Positions 19,204-29,658 of a stretch of DNA of 35,097 bases are shown here, in pieces. The notes beneath the pieces were generated by a model. That model saw only the letters and a list, made by a program, of their open reading frames with translations. It ran no database searches and was not told where the DNA came from. Every line of letters begins with the position of its first letter. Position 1 is the first letter of the stretch. The stretch lies in NCBI GenBank assembly GCA_003427395.1, contig BFEA01000037.1:4267598-4302694 (forward strand). The letters run 5' to 3'. Position numbers and translations under genes: made by a program. This stretch comes from Chara braunii (taxonomy: Eukaryota > Streptophyta > Charophyceae > Charales > Characeae).

Positions 19204-20496
19204 ACCAACTTTGCATTTTATTATAACAAGGAGGCCGGGAATTCCTCCACGAACAACCCGGAAAAGATACTCGGACCATTACCCAGCTTTAGGTGCAGGC
19301 AGGAACTCGTCCCTGCTCAAAGCAGAGAGCAAGGCCAGTCGTCAGAAAGGGCAGTAAGTTCATGGAGAGGTGCACTAAGTGTGGACGTGAGGAGATCTCG
19401 AGTATTGCCCCAACCAAGAGGCGTTGGTAGCGGTGCAGATAGCGGTGGTCATACCTCCAACGATGTGAGAAGAACAGGTCCATCGCAACAACATGGGGGG
19501 CAAGTAGGGGCATAGGTATTAGCTTCCAGGCCTCCGCCCCCGAGTTCAAATGCAACCATGTCTTCAATGTCAGCGATGCAGCATCCCGGAGTTGGGAATC
19601 CATTTCAGCGGTACATGCCGAGATGGGTTCCCACGCAGTGGCAGGGATATGGGTACTACCCATTCGGAGTCAATTATGCAGAGTTGGGGATGATGCACCA
19701 AAATATGTATGGCGCAGGCCAGGTACCGCTCTACGGAGCCAACTTCGGCGACGACAACGGTCAAGTTGGGACGGTCGCTGCGAGGGGAGGCATTGGAGAC
19801 CAGAGCAGATCCCTGGGTTTGCAGACGAGAGAATCCAGCTTGGTGCCTCAAGAGCAACAAGCAAACCAGGTAGAAAAAGGCTCGAAGTCAGAAGAAGAAG
19901 AGAGTGAAGGTTAAGATGGGTCGCCACGAATCTCACACGCAGATACAAACTTGAGGGTCTCCTTCGGGAATATCCCAGCTGGGACATCGGTGTTGGGTCG
20001 GGCGGCCAGGGAATAGGAAGAGAGTATGTTGCTCCCACTGGTTTATTCGTTGCAGGACAATCAAATCCATGTGGTAGGCTTACTGGACAGGGAGGATAAC
20101 CTCTCGCTTCCTACGGTAGGCCTATCAGAACTGCCCATGCCAACACTCATCACTGACAGGGCCAGGTACCTGTTTGCAGACAGATTACAATTTAAAAATT
20201 TTCCAGAATTTTACATGCCGAAGATTAGAGTGGTTCTCGAGGATGATAGGGCGATCCAGTACACCATTGTCTTTATTGATGCACGGTTCTCCCCAGACCA
20301 ATGGGCAGGCCTACGATTGGTAGGCTTGGATTCCTTCCCACTGGAGGCACTAATTCAGGCTTCGGATGATATCCTGTCCCAAATTTTTGTGGGCCCGGGT
20401 GTGACAGCTACCTTCCTAGCTAACTTACACCCGAGTATGCCAAGGACGTGTAATATGGCTTCTAGTCCGTTTCTCTGGTGCTTGAGCATAGACTGA
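19204..20496 (+). pseudogene. LINE copy C ORF1
   Basis: A single plus-strand frame runs from about 19204 to 20496 with only three internal stops (19513-19515, 19912-19914, 20014-20016). The N-terminal part is Gly/Ser/Gln-rich, then aromatic/Gln/Met-rich from an ATG at 19558 (WQGYGYYPFGVNYAEL), then an acidic Glu/Ser tail (KGSKSEEEESEG). The C-terminal part carries LLPL, LPMPTLI, FADRLQF and EFYMPKIRVVLEDD, the same module as LINE copy A ORF1. No CCHC or RRM motif is visible. ORF1 in non-LTR elements usually binds RNA; that role is inferred. The frame continues after 20496 to 20691 as a second open segment overlapping the start of ORF2. Confidence 0.55.
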
Positions 20497-20585
20497 GCAG
20501 CTATGGACGCCTCCGGTGATGAGGGTATGCGAGCGGAGAATCCCTCGCCAACAGGAATCCAATCTGCATCCTCCACAGCATATGA

Positions 20586-20815
20586 ATGGGTAGGCCACGA
20601 GTGGCTACAAGGAATGTACGGGGCTTGGGGGATAGTGCAGGTCGACGCAAAGGAAGGCGATTCAAGGCCTGGGTTCATCAGGAAAGACTAGATGTCATCA
20701 TGATACAGGAGACTAAGCTGTCGGAAGTGAAACTGGCTCAGCTCAGAGACTGGTGGGAGGGTCCCCAAATTTGGTCCCTGCGGGGGGGTCCAAGGGAGGG
20801 GTGGCGATCTTGAGT
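20586..20815 (+). pseudogene. LINE copy C ORF2: endonuclease N-terminal fragment
   Basis: A plus-strand frame different from ORF1 gives VATRNVRGLGD (family ATWNVRGL, Trp replaced by Arg), FKAWVHQERLDVIMIQETKL and RDWWEGPQIWSL. These are the first blocks of the LINE AP-endonuclease, including the QETKL glutamate. The next blocks (GSKGGVAIL) are reached only by a frame change near 20790, and nothing endonuclease-like follows 20820, so the copy is cut there. ORF1 and ORF2 overlap in different frames. Confidence 0.7.
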
Positions 20816-21599
20816 GAGCAGCCCTCGACCCATTTTTTTTACGGATTTTGAGACTTTGGGTCGCAGTGTGGTATGCTCTGAGGGTGGTCCGTTTCCGTGG
20901 ACCTGGAATGGATTTCCGGTGATAAGTCGCAAGGTCGATACCGGCGCGAATGTCAAAGAGCCAGAAGCGCGCGTGGGTTTCTCCTTTTCCGTTTTCGATT
21001 TTCCATTTGGGGTCGGGGGTTTGTTTGGCCGGTTGATTCAATCGTAACGGCGAGTCGCCAGCTCAAGCCCTTTTCGACTCTTCCACGTTGTGGCATCATA
21101 TGTCCCTCCCACCGATAGCTCCCTCGCCCTCTCCGGCCTTGGTATCACGTACGGTCCCGGATCCGAAGGAAACAGTTTGGCGGGCGTGAGCCCGAATGAA
21201 CCGGGTGGGAGGATGGTTTCGGCGGTCTGTCAAGGCACGGACTCGAGGCATGGGGGAGGGTCTGCGGGGTTTGGAGACGCGTGTGGTGTGTTTGGGGGTA
21301 TGACCCCCCCCCTTACAGGAGAACAGTTCTACGAGGAAGAGGATGACGAACGCCATTGTACAATCAGGCGTGGGATGGGATGCGTGAACAACGGCCCCCT
21401 GCACCGCTTCCTCCTGTTCTCTGTCTCCATCCTGTCTGCTCTTCTCCTCGCGAGCTTCGTCACCTTGTGACATAGTTCCTTACGTCTGTTGAACACGTAC
21501 TCTCTCCCCCTTACTCCATGTCGTTGCCTACCTCTACCTCGTGCTCCATTTTTGGAGCTTTGTCATCGTCGATAAATTATCGGTCCCATCTAATGTCCT
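20816..21599. other. Stretch without recognisable gene; transition to GC-richer DNA
   Basis: Composition shifts from LINE relics to mixed GC-rich sequence. Open frames of 70-126 codons on both strands overlap each other and show no motif I recognise. Confidence 0.4.
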
Positions 21600-21608
21600 C
21601 ATAAATAG
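21600..21608 (+). promoter_or_regulatory. TATA-like element upstream of the candidate exon
   Basis: CATAAATAG, about 610 bases before the ATG at 22213. If used, it would imply a long 5' leader or a leader intron. Sequence evidence alone is weak. Confidence 0.2.
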
Positions 21609-21810
21609 CAGCAGAGTCCCAGAATCAGGGTGGGGCGGCGAAACGCAGCAGCAGCAGTGGCGGGCGGAGAGTGCCACACACTCTCCAATCCATCTCAGCT
21701 AACAAACGTGTCTTTTCTCGTCGTCTTCTGGTCTTGTCGCACTCGTCTCCTCATCTTCTCCTCGCGGGCTGCTTTATCATCGTCGGGGTGGGCTCGCCGG
21801 TACAGCAGAG

Positions 21811-21862
21811 TAGAATAGGATAGAATGGAATGGAATAGGATAGAATAGAATGGAATAGAATG
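21811..21862. repeat. Pentanucleotide-type repeat (TAGAA/TGGAA/TAGGA)
   Basis: About ten 5-bp units of TAGAA, TGGAA and TAGGA in mixed order, an interrupted pentameric microsatellite lying in the presumed leader region of the candidate gene. Confidence 0.85.
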
Positions 21863-22212
21863 ACCTATCTTCTTGATGCCGGAGTGTTGTTGGCGAGCGG
21901 AAGTCTCGTGAGAGGTGGCAGTAGAACAGAAGCGAAAGTGTGATAAGGGTGATTTTTGTCAACCCACGTCCCTCTTAGGATGGCTGGCTGAGAGCCGGCG
22001 CTAGCCTCTGCGCTTGACATCTGGGGGCGGCTTACCTTTTCTTCCTGCCTGTTGGTCGAGATACTTCCCCCCCCCCTTTATTTTTGTTGCCGTCTCGAGT
22101 TCGGGCCAAAGCTTCTGCGGCACGGGCCTTAGCGTCGGGGCGGTGGCGGCACGGCCTGGTCGCGCCTGAGCTCCTTGGGTCTTGGGTCTTGCGATTTGAT
22201 TGATCGAGAAGA

Positions 22213-22535
22213 ATGGAAGAGGCGGACCCGAGTGGGGTCGGGACTAATGAGGGGAGCGACGCGTTGACGAGTAGGGGAGGAGTGTCAGCATCTGCTCCTA
22301 ACAGAGGTGCGCCCATCGCACCGCATCCCGCAACGATTACGCCAACGCCTATTCCACGTGCACCTGCCATGTCGGACGTCGCAGGCGAAGCATCGTCTCC
22401 TGGAAGAGGAGGAGATAGCGATGGCAGCGTCGGACGAGCTAAGGAGTTGGTTCGCCAGATCACGGCCTCCAGAGGGGCACCTGATGCGAAGCTTCTCCAC
22501 AAGCTGGCGTACATTTTGGAGGTGGAGGAGTCCAA
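22213..22535 (+). CDS. Candidate first coding exon of an unrecognised host gene
   Basis: The ATG at 22213 has a favourable context (A at -3, G at +4). The frame is open for about 108 codons and meets a strong donor, GTAAGT, at 22536, leaving phase 2. The first two thirds are Gly/Ser/Pro/Ala-rich and probably disordered. The end, AKELVRQI..PDAKLLHKLAYILEVEES, looks helical and folded. I do not recognise the family. The frame would continue openly into the 17-nt exon-like unit at 24736 (K-L-T-E-A-H). Absence of retroelement motifs, GC-rich coding bias and the donor support a real gene, but no later large exon could be identified. The start could lie upstream if a leader exon exists. Confidence 0.45.
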
Positions 22536-23820
22536 GTAAGTGACACTCTCTCGCAGGTTTCCTTCCATTGAGCGTCCTCCCGCCCACGCGTCATGTTAAC
22601 CTGCCTGCTTATCTCACTGCGCTGGTTAGTAAAATATTTGTCGATTGGCGAGTGGCAGGGAGGCTGACAAATGCTCTGGCTCGTCTTCTGTTTGCTTGTG
22701 CTCTCCCGCGAAACCCTGGTTTCGGCTTGGTTTCTTTTTGTATTGCTCTCCTTGTTGTGATGCGGTGGGGTTTGCATGCAACGGCGAAGGGAATCATGTA
22801 TTAGCAGGGAAATTGCCGGAACTGTGTGTTGTAGTGTGGTTTCTTCCCGCCCTTGCTGTCCATTTGGCAAAGATTGGCGTATGTGCAAAAATAGCTCTGA
22901 TTGTATACTCGATATAGAACTGGAGACCAAGGATTCGTCTAGAGTAGATAAAAGAGATAAAAGGGATTGTGTCAGAGGTGGTCCATTTCCTTGGCGATGC
23001 TGCATTTGTCGTTTGTGGGTGGACGCGGGGGAGAGAGAAGCATGCGCGTCTGACGGCGTTGGATTTGCAGGGACGAGAACTTGATGTTCCTCTTACTCTC
23101 TTGTTTCTTTTAATAATCGAACCAAAAAACTTCATGGACATTTATCGAACTACTGGAATAAAGATTGCGATGTTGTGCTCCGAGGTGGATGGGGGGGGCG
23201 ATGGTTGGCAGAGATGGATGCTTCTTAATCTCTGCCGCCGCAGTCCCTGCTCACCTCGCGCAGGACGAACTGGCCTTCTTCCCTGCGAGTTGGCTATCAG
23301 TTTGCGTTTTTAATGATGGGATTCGAGTATTTTTTGGTTCGCGCGGGTAAAGAATGAGAGATTGATAGACTGGTCACCACGGAATCGACGTGATTAGGAA
23401 GATTAAGTAATCATGGAATGCTGGATCGGTCGACGGGCATCAAGTTCCCGTTGGCGCATTGCCAGAAGAGCAATCGTTGGCCGCGTATCTGCCCGATGCA
23501 TCATACCTAGGTAAATGGATGAACGAAATGATCTGGTAATGTTTCACGCCAGGGAACAACTAGATCATCTCTGCGCGGAAGATGGTCGGGGGAGCTATGT
23601 GTCTCTCGACGAGCATTCGCCACGCGCACGGAAGGACGCATAAAATACGTAGAGCGTTAAGGAGAATGGACTACGGATTGAGCAAGGGTTGGGGAGAGAG
23701 AGAACAACGATTTTTTCCTTTCATCTTTGTCACTTGGGCGAGGGCAAGTGGGGATCTGACGAACAAGATGGCGGGAGGGCGGGAGGGCGGGGTGTATGTG
23801 TGGGTGGGGGAGGGAGAGGG
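22536..23820 (+). other. Presumed intron / non-coding stretch
   Basis: From the GTAAGT donor onward, no open frame with recognisable content is seen. T-rich stretches and several potential acceptors are present. A G-quadruplex motif lies at its end. Confidence 0.35.
23773..23792 (+). other. Compact G-quadruplex motif
   Basis: GGGAGGGCGGGAGGGCGGGG has five G runs separated by single bases. It lies just before the GA-rich minisatellite and the assembly gap. Confidence 0.75.
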
Positions 23821-23874
23821 AGGACGATAAAGTGGGTGGGAGAACAAGGTGAAGTGTGTTTGTGTGTCACGCAC

Positions 23875-23945
<71 letters not shown>

Positions 23946-23995
23946 GATGAAGTGGGTGGGAGAACAAGCTGAAGTGTGTTTGTGTGACACACACA

Positions 23996-24026
<31 letters not shown>

Positions 24027-24036
24027 GACGATGAAG
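23821..24036. repeat. Minisatellite with embedded GA/CA microsatellites, running into a gap
   Basis: The unit AGGACGATRAAGTGGGTGGG + AGAACAAGSTGAAGTGTGTT + TGTGTGWCAC starts at 23821 and 23941, and a third start is cut by the gap at 24025-24036. Units are separated by (GA)n at 23877-23942 and (AC)n(AG)n at 23987-24026. The unit length changes (120 and 84 bp) because of the dinucleotide part. Confidence 0.85.
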
Positions 24037-24326
24037 NNNNNNNNNNNNNNNNNNNNNNNNNNNNNNNNNNNNNNNNNNNNNNNNNNNNNNNNNNNNNNNN
24101 NNNNNNNNNNNNNNNNNNNNNNNNNNNNNNNNNNNNNNNNNNNNNNNNNNNNNNNNNNNNNNNNNNNNNNNNNNNNNNNNNNNNNNNNNNNNNNNNNNNN
24201 NNNNNNNNNNNNNNNNNNNNNNNNNNNNNNNNNNNNNNNNNNNNNNNNNNNNNNNNNNNNNNNNNNNNNNNNNNNNNNNNNNNNNNNNNNNNNNNNNNNN
24301 NNNNNNNNNNNNNNNNNNNNNNNNNN
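24037..24326. other. Assembly gap (290 undetermined bases)
   Basis: Run of N placed exactly within the minisatellite array, so more repeat units are the likely missing content. Confidence 0.98.
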
Positions 24327-24376
24327 CGGGCAGAGCGAAGTGAGACTGTCAGGAAGGCATTATTTTGTATTCACAG

Positions 24377-24393
24377 CTTGATGAAGATGAATG
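24377..24393 (+). other. Candidate microexon, copy 1
   Basis: 17-nt block between TATTCACAG and GTAAGCG. Joined in phase after the 22213-22535 exon it would read N-L-M-K-M-N with one base left over. The 17-nt length keeps the same exit phase as copy 4. Confidence 0.35.
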
Positions 24394-24735
24394 GTAAGCG
24401 TGGGAGACAGAAAGAGGGAAGGGGGGGTGGGGGGAACAGGTGGGTGGGAAAGGAAGCGGGAGAGAAGTCGTGAGTGGCGGGGAGAGAGAGCAGCGAGACA
24501 AGCAGGATGGCATTATTTTGTGTCCAGGTTTATGAAGATGAATGAGACGGGTGGGCAGCAAACGGGGAGAGAAAGCAGCGATACAAGCAGGATGACATTA
24601 TTTTGTGGTCAGGTTTATGAAGATGAATGAAAGAAGGGGGAGGGGCAAGTGGGTGGGAGAGGAAGCGGAAGAGTAGATGGAGTGGCGGGGAGAGAAAGGA
24701 GTGAGATAGGCTGGCGGACACTTTTTTCTTTCCAG

Positions 24736-24752
24736 GTTGACGGAGGCGCATG
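24736..24752 (+). other. Candidate microexon, copy 4
   Basis: 17-nt block between a strong acceptor (TTTTTTCTTTCCAG) and GTAAGCG. After the first exon it completes a Lys codon and adds L-T-E-A-H plus one base. It has the best polypyrimidine tract of the four copies and is therefore the most likely used one. Confidence 0.4.
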
Positions 24753-27690
24753 GTAAGCGTGTGAGGCTTGAAAGTGTGGCGTTCGCATCGATCGTCGATG
24801 AAAGGGATCGATGCGTGGAGCGAAAAGTTTTGGGAGTGCTAAACTGCGCAACCCTCGTGCCGGCCTGGCTGTTGCTAATTACTGAAAAAAACTGTCCCCT
24901 GCCTTTCGACGGGTAACACTGCGTCGATGTGGACGCGGGCGGGTGAACCCTGTCAAGGGTGCTTGGATGAGACAGCTAGTTAGGTACTTCGCCCGGCGCG
25001 CTCTTGCGAGCCACGCAGCACACGAGGCGGTTTGCCAGCTATCCATGAAGCGTCCATCGTCTGCATGATGGTTAACTGCAGTGTGCGCTTGGTTATAAGG
25101 CAGTGTTGACGACTCCTTAGTCGCATGCGTCCATGCCTTTCAAATTTGTGCTTCACCCTGTGGGGTTACGTGGGGAGCAATTCCCGTATGCAGGCGGAGA
25201 GGTTATCGTTTTTGTAAGGCGGCACTTTTCATTGTGCCCCCAACGGTCACTTGCTATTTCGTCCTGTTCCACGTCTCTTGGTCGAGATGAGTTTTTCCCC
25301 TTCTCTTCATGCGATGTTATCCTCTCCTCATTTGGCGGTTGGCCCATACCTGTTCGTGTTTCCTTCTGTCGCCCTGGCCGTCCCCCTGTTCGGCTTTCCC
25401 ACGCGCTGTAAGTCTGTGCTGATCACCGGCGAAGCTCCGTCGCAACGCCCGTCTTCCGTCCTTGTTATTCGTTTCCCTGCTGCTCTTTTTCTTTTGTGGT
25501 GCTCTTATTTACTCCCAGCCTGGTTCCCTGGTGCATTCACCGTCCTTGCTGGCGTTTTGATTGTCGAAGCATCTGAGCACCTTCATTCCTAGTGGACGAA
25601 GTCGACAGCGCGGAATCGTGTTCTCTTTCTCCAAGGTCTGTTATCCAATCTTGGAAAACTCTTTCGCTTAACATGGTCATCGTGCAGAAGATCGTGCAGT
25701 GGCGTGAGTGAAGATATGCTTTCGCCCAAGTCGCCTTCGGCCATTCACATGCTGCGCCAGGTTCTCATTACACTTGCTTGGACGTTTGGGCACACACAGA
25801 TACACACAGGGAAAGAGAGAGAGAGAGAGAGAGAGTCGGAATCGTTTTGCAAATAGGTCTGGGAGAGGAAGGGCTCGGTTGCAGGGTTGTGCACCTGAAC
25901 GGACAGATTCAGATGATTGTAGAGCCATGTAGTTACTGGATTTTGTTGCATTTACCACTCGTCGAACGCGTGTTCTCGCCCTGCCTTGTGTAAGAGGTGG
26001 GACCTTGGGATCCTCTCCGTTTTCCTCCTCATTCATGCGTAGTGCGGAAGAAAGGGAAAAAAACGAGGAGGAGCTTGTGATGTTATGATAGTGTGACGAT
26101 GGAAACCGTCCTTAAATTTTGTTTCTGAAAGCTCGTCGCGTTGCCGCGCTCGGCGGTTGCCTTATCAGATCCCTGTGAAGTGAGCACAATCTGCAGGAAT
26201 TATAATGTTCTGTGTGAGTGAGTGACAGAAGCCTCAGTATATGCTGTGGTGTCTTGAGGTTTGTGGACGTTTCCGTGCTTGACTGGCGATCTTTGGACCT
26301 CAGGAGTACAATCAACCAACCTTGCTCTGTGAAATCCAACTAATGTGCTCAGATCTAGTCGGTTTCCCCCGGACTCGTTTTGTCCGTTTCACGCACCGAT
26401 CGGAAAGTAATGGCCTCGACAGTGTTGTCAAGGGTTCCTTGAACCAGCTCCATGTACAAGCTTCGTATGCATGTATCTGTTGGTATTTTTAATGTAGGCG
26501 TGCAAAAAAACCTTGCATCCAGGAAAACATAAATAGAAAGAGGAGGAAACGAAAAATGGAAAGAAAACGAAAGGCAAAGAAGCGAAAGAGTGAGGGCGTG
26601 CTGCCTTCATTCTATTCCTTTTGCTCTTTTTGTTTCACAAATGCGCTCTTAGTTCGTACCAGTGTGACAATGACAGTACGTTGGAGTGAGTACAGTGGTT
26701 GTGCTGCTCGCCTTGGGCTGCGAGGTGAGGCAGTGGTCGGCGGCTGTGCAGGCATCTGCGACTGGGATCTACGGCTGGGAATCCTGCCCAAAGTGTCGCT
26801 CTGACAGCAGTGATGAGCAGGAACTCTCCAGCTTGTTGAGGACTCGCCGTCCTGATGATTCGGTGCGAGTGCGACGAAATTTCCCATGACGGGGCCTATC
26901 TTTCTTCGTGAGCATGTATGTGCGAAGGATCTCGACTTTGCTGCAGCTCGTGTATTCGGCCTGCGCAGTGCCTTTCGTATCTGGACTCTTATAGTAGTTG
27001 CACGGCAGCGAAGGTGGTAGTTCCACAGCAGAGGAGAGGGTAAAGACCGGGTCGAGTGCGAGCTTCTCTCCACGGTTGGTCGAGGAGAATGTTTTGTTGC
27101 TGCACGTGGATGACGAGGCTTTGCTTTCTTGGTGTTTATCGGTTCGACGTCGGTCCACCCATGGGCAGTGGAGAGTACACAGGATAAGCGTTGGTAGTCA
27201 TACAGACCTATTGTAGATGGTGGTATCGAGGGCGGCGAGCGCCTGTGAATATAAGGAGAAAGATCGAGTGAGGTTCGAAGGACCAGCGAATTAGGGGTTT
27301 GCGTGTGAGCGGAGCGTAGGCGAACAGCGCTCGAGTGCGCGAAGCGAAGTTAAGGAGGATTGGCTAGGTTCCTCAGCTGTTGCTTGATGACTGCAGTGAC
27401 GATCTCCAGGACGGCGTTCGTTCCCCCGGTATCTAGATACTGTACTGGTAATACGATTAAATCGTTTTGAGTGAAAGGGCTTTCAATGGCAGACTTGCAA
27501 AGGCGGGAGGAAGGCGCTGCGAGCGTACAGGGAGGTGAATATGTCAGCTCAGGGTAAAGGAACAGGGAAAGTCTTGTCGGCAGGTGCTTCGCTTTGAGTG
27601 CGTATATCAGGGCGATGCTGGAAGCGCATGAGCTGGCGTGCGCTCCAGGGTTTATGGGCCTTGGAGAAGTGATGTGACGAGGAAGGTCAC
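24753..27690. other. Long stretch with no exon I can support
   Basis: Mixed GC content with several short open frames on both strands and many AG/GT dinucleotides. It includes a short (GA)n at 25813-25835 and a purine-rich patch at 26530-26595. If the candidate gene is real, its later exons should lie here or beyond, but none can be told from background by eye. Confidence 0.35.
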
Positions 27691-27692
27691 TT

Positions 27693-27778
27693 TTGCATCC
27701 CGATCGAATGGCGTATTACGATAGCTTCTATTTGGGGCCATCTTCCCCCCTTCCCTACCCTGAAAGAAGTGAGACGGT
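27693..27778 (+). other. Possible exon end before a microsatellite
   Basis: A plus-strand frame (MAYYDSFYLGPSSPLPYPER) runs to a GTAAGTG donor at 27778. Its composition is protein-like, but no acceptor or initiation evidence decides its left end. The microsatellite block begins 25 bases after the donor. Confidence 0.25.
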
Positions 27779-27800
27779 AAGTGTGGCTGTCTTTACGAGC

Positions 27801-27841
27801 GTGCGCGCGCGCGCGCGTGTGTGTGTTGCGTGCATGCGTGC

Positions 27842-27872
<31 letters not shown>

Positions 27873-27879
27873 CGCGCGC

Positions 27880-27946
<67 letters not shown>
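27801..27946. repeat. Composite (GC)n-(GT)n-(GC)n-(GA)n microsatellite
   Basis: Alternating CG and TG runs (27801-27880), which favour Z-DNA, abut a long GA run (27882-27945), which favours triplex DNA. Cys-Val or Arg-Glu ORFs over it are artefacts. Confidence 0.95.
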
Positions 27947-27948
<2 letters not shown>

Positions 27949-28056
27949 TTGGAGTGACGTGTCTCGGAAAATTGCAAAGGGTTTGGGGGAGGAGAAAAGG
28001 GAAGGCGTTACCATCGTGGAGAATGTTGTGGCGAATCGCGTTGTGGGCGGAAGAGA

Positions 28057-28080
28057 GTGTGCGTGTGTGTGCGTGCGTGC

Positions 28081-28118
<38 letters not shown>
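28057..28118. repeat. (GT)n-(GA)n microsatellite
   Basis: GTGCGTGTGTGTGCGTGCGTGC-type repeat followed by GA repeats, the same order as at 27801-27946 about 200 bases upstream. Confidence 0.9.
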
Positions 28119-28559
28119 AGGGCACTTACAGAAAGCAATGTGCTAGCGTAGTGTGGGTGGCTTGAAAGTCGGAAAGGCCTTCGAGAGTGAGGCGAAGTGA
28201 TGTGGAAGGAAAGCGGTGAAACTTGGAAGTGGTATTGATGGAAGACAATTTCCAGAGAACAGGACTCGAGATTCCTCGTCAAAGTGGATCAGAAGAGGGT
28301 AGTGATGCTGGAGCATTTGGAGTGTGGAGATGTGGGGGGGACATGATGATGATGACAGGTTTGAATGGATGATGATGGCAGGACCATGCATACCGCCAAT
28401 CATAAGGACAAGTGCGTTCTTATCTCTGTGCGGACTTCTGATGGAGTTCGGGGTGATATCGACCAGCGAAGGCACTTTTGATTACAAGGGGCGATAACAA
28501 GGTGTCCTCAGGATGCCCCAGGGGGAATCGGGTGGGCAGTGAAGGGGGATAGCCGCGAG
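28119..28559. other. Stretch without recognisable gene
   Basis: Purine-biased plus strand with ATGATGATG-type runs near 28343-28378. No motif is seen. Confidence 0.4.
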
Positions 28560-28870
28560 GAAGAGGAAAGGCATGGTTTATGGTGGCCTTTATTTCTGGA
28601 AGTGAGGGGACAACGTTAGCTAGATGTGAGGTTGGCACACCTGACATGGGGAATGAGGAGAGCCGCGCGGCTCTCTTCACTGATCAATGTGTCGGATCCG
28701 AACAATAAGCAGGGGTTGGGCATGGGAAATGGCGGAGGACATGGGGAATGAGAGATCGGCGCAGAATGTGGGGAGTGGTGATGGATGTCCTCTATTGGTG
28801 GAAGTGGAGAACAGCGTCAAGCAGAGCTGAGGTTGGAGGAATATCAGACGTGCGAGAAGTTAGGAAGCCA
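28560..28870. repeat. Diverged tandem duplication of about 202 bp
   Basis: GGCCTTTATTTCTGGAAGTG near 28584 corresponds to TGTCCTCTATTGGTGGAAGTG near 28786. Both continue through an ACAxCGTxAxxxAGAxxTGAGGTTGG segment and an AxACxTGACATG/ATCAGACGTG-like end. The copies differ substantially, so it is old. Confidence 0.5.
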
Positions 28871-29096
28871 ATCAGGCGGGGTAAAAATGTTGTCTTCTTT
28901 CCTACCCCGACCACGTGTTAGACGCCGCCTTTCGGGACCGTTTTTTCTTCAGGACTAATTGGATGCCGCCTGACGCCGTGACGCCGTGATGCGACCTTAC
29001 CCGGCATCTTTATGGATATAGAGTTCGTCGGAAGTGGCTTCCGTTTCTCTGTCTCGTTGTTTCTCGCCTGTGTCGGTCGTCTGCTGCCGCCACTCC

Positions 29097-29290
29097 CCGC
29101 TCACCCCCCAGACAATCTTGACCTCCGCCTTCATCTCTCTGTCCGCTCGTTTCACTCAGGCATCCAGTCGCGATGAATGGCTGATCGCTCCCCACACAAT
29201 CCCACGACCTCCGCCTTCCCCCTGTCTCTCCGTCTTCCTCTCTCTCCCCGCTCGTTTCACTCTGTCATTCAATCGCGATGAATGACTGAT
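29097..29290. repeat. Pyrimidine-rich tandem duplication of about 105 bp
   Basis: ACCTCCGCCTTC...CCGCTCGTTTCACTC...CGCGATGAATG occurs at 29121-29185 and again at 29200-29290, with offset 105 at the CGATGAATG landmark. The second copy has extra CT-rich bases. Confidence 0.65.
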
Positions 29291-29658
29291 TGGATCTCCT
29301 GTCAGTCGGTTTATGTGCGTTGTAACCTCTGGTGTGGGGACGAGGCTTTGTCTCGTTAATTAGTTACTGGGGAATTGTGTTTTGCCGTGCTCTGCCTGTT
29401 TTCTTTCGGTCAGTCTTGATGTCCTGCGTCGAGGAAACGGCTGCTATAATGGTCGTTGGGAAGAAGAGGACGAATGAGTGCCGCCAGGCGTGCTTGAGGC
29501 TTAGAGACGTGATCGTATGGCGGCATCAATAAGTAGCAAAGCGTGTAGGACATGAAGCTGTCAGCGAGAGGCATGGTCATGGTGGCGTGGCCACATTCAT
29601 CGGAGACCTGGGCCAGCTGCTGACTTATGGTTAGCAGTGTCGGCTGGCTGACGTTATA
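29291..29658. other. Stretch without recognisable gene
   Basis: Short open frames only. No repeats or motifs stand out. Confidence 0.4.

Larger units (their letters stand above)
24340..24770 (+). repeat. Tandem array of four exon-like units with intronic flanks
   Basis: Four copies of a unit end in a T-rich GCATTATTTTGTxxxCAG-type acceptor followed by a 17-nt block: 24377-24393, 24528-24544, 24613-24629 and 24736-24752. Blocks 1-3 are variants of xTTxATGAAGATGAATG; block 4 is GTTGACGGAGGCGCATG. Blocks 1 and 4 are followed by GTAAGCG, a good donor, while blocks 2 and 3 have lost GT (AGACGG and AAAGAA). Purine-rich spacers separate them. Confidence 0.6.

Noticed and set aside
20814-21118. Continuation of LINE C endonuclease
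   Set aside because: No later endonuclease block (GDFN, SDH) appears in any plus-strand frame after 20820.
23671-24381. Long ORFs across the minisatellite and gap
   Set aside because: They consist of dinucleotide repeats and undetermined bases.
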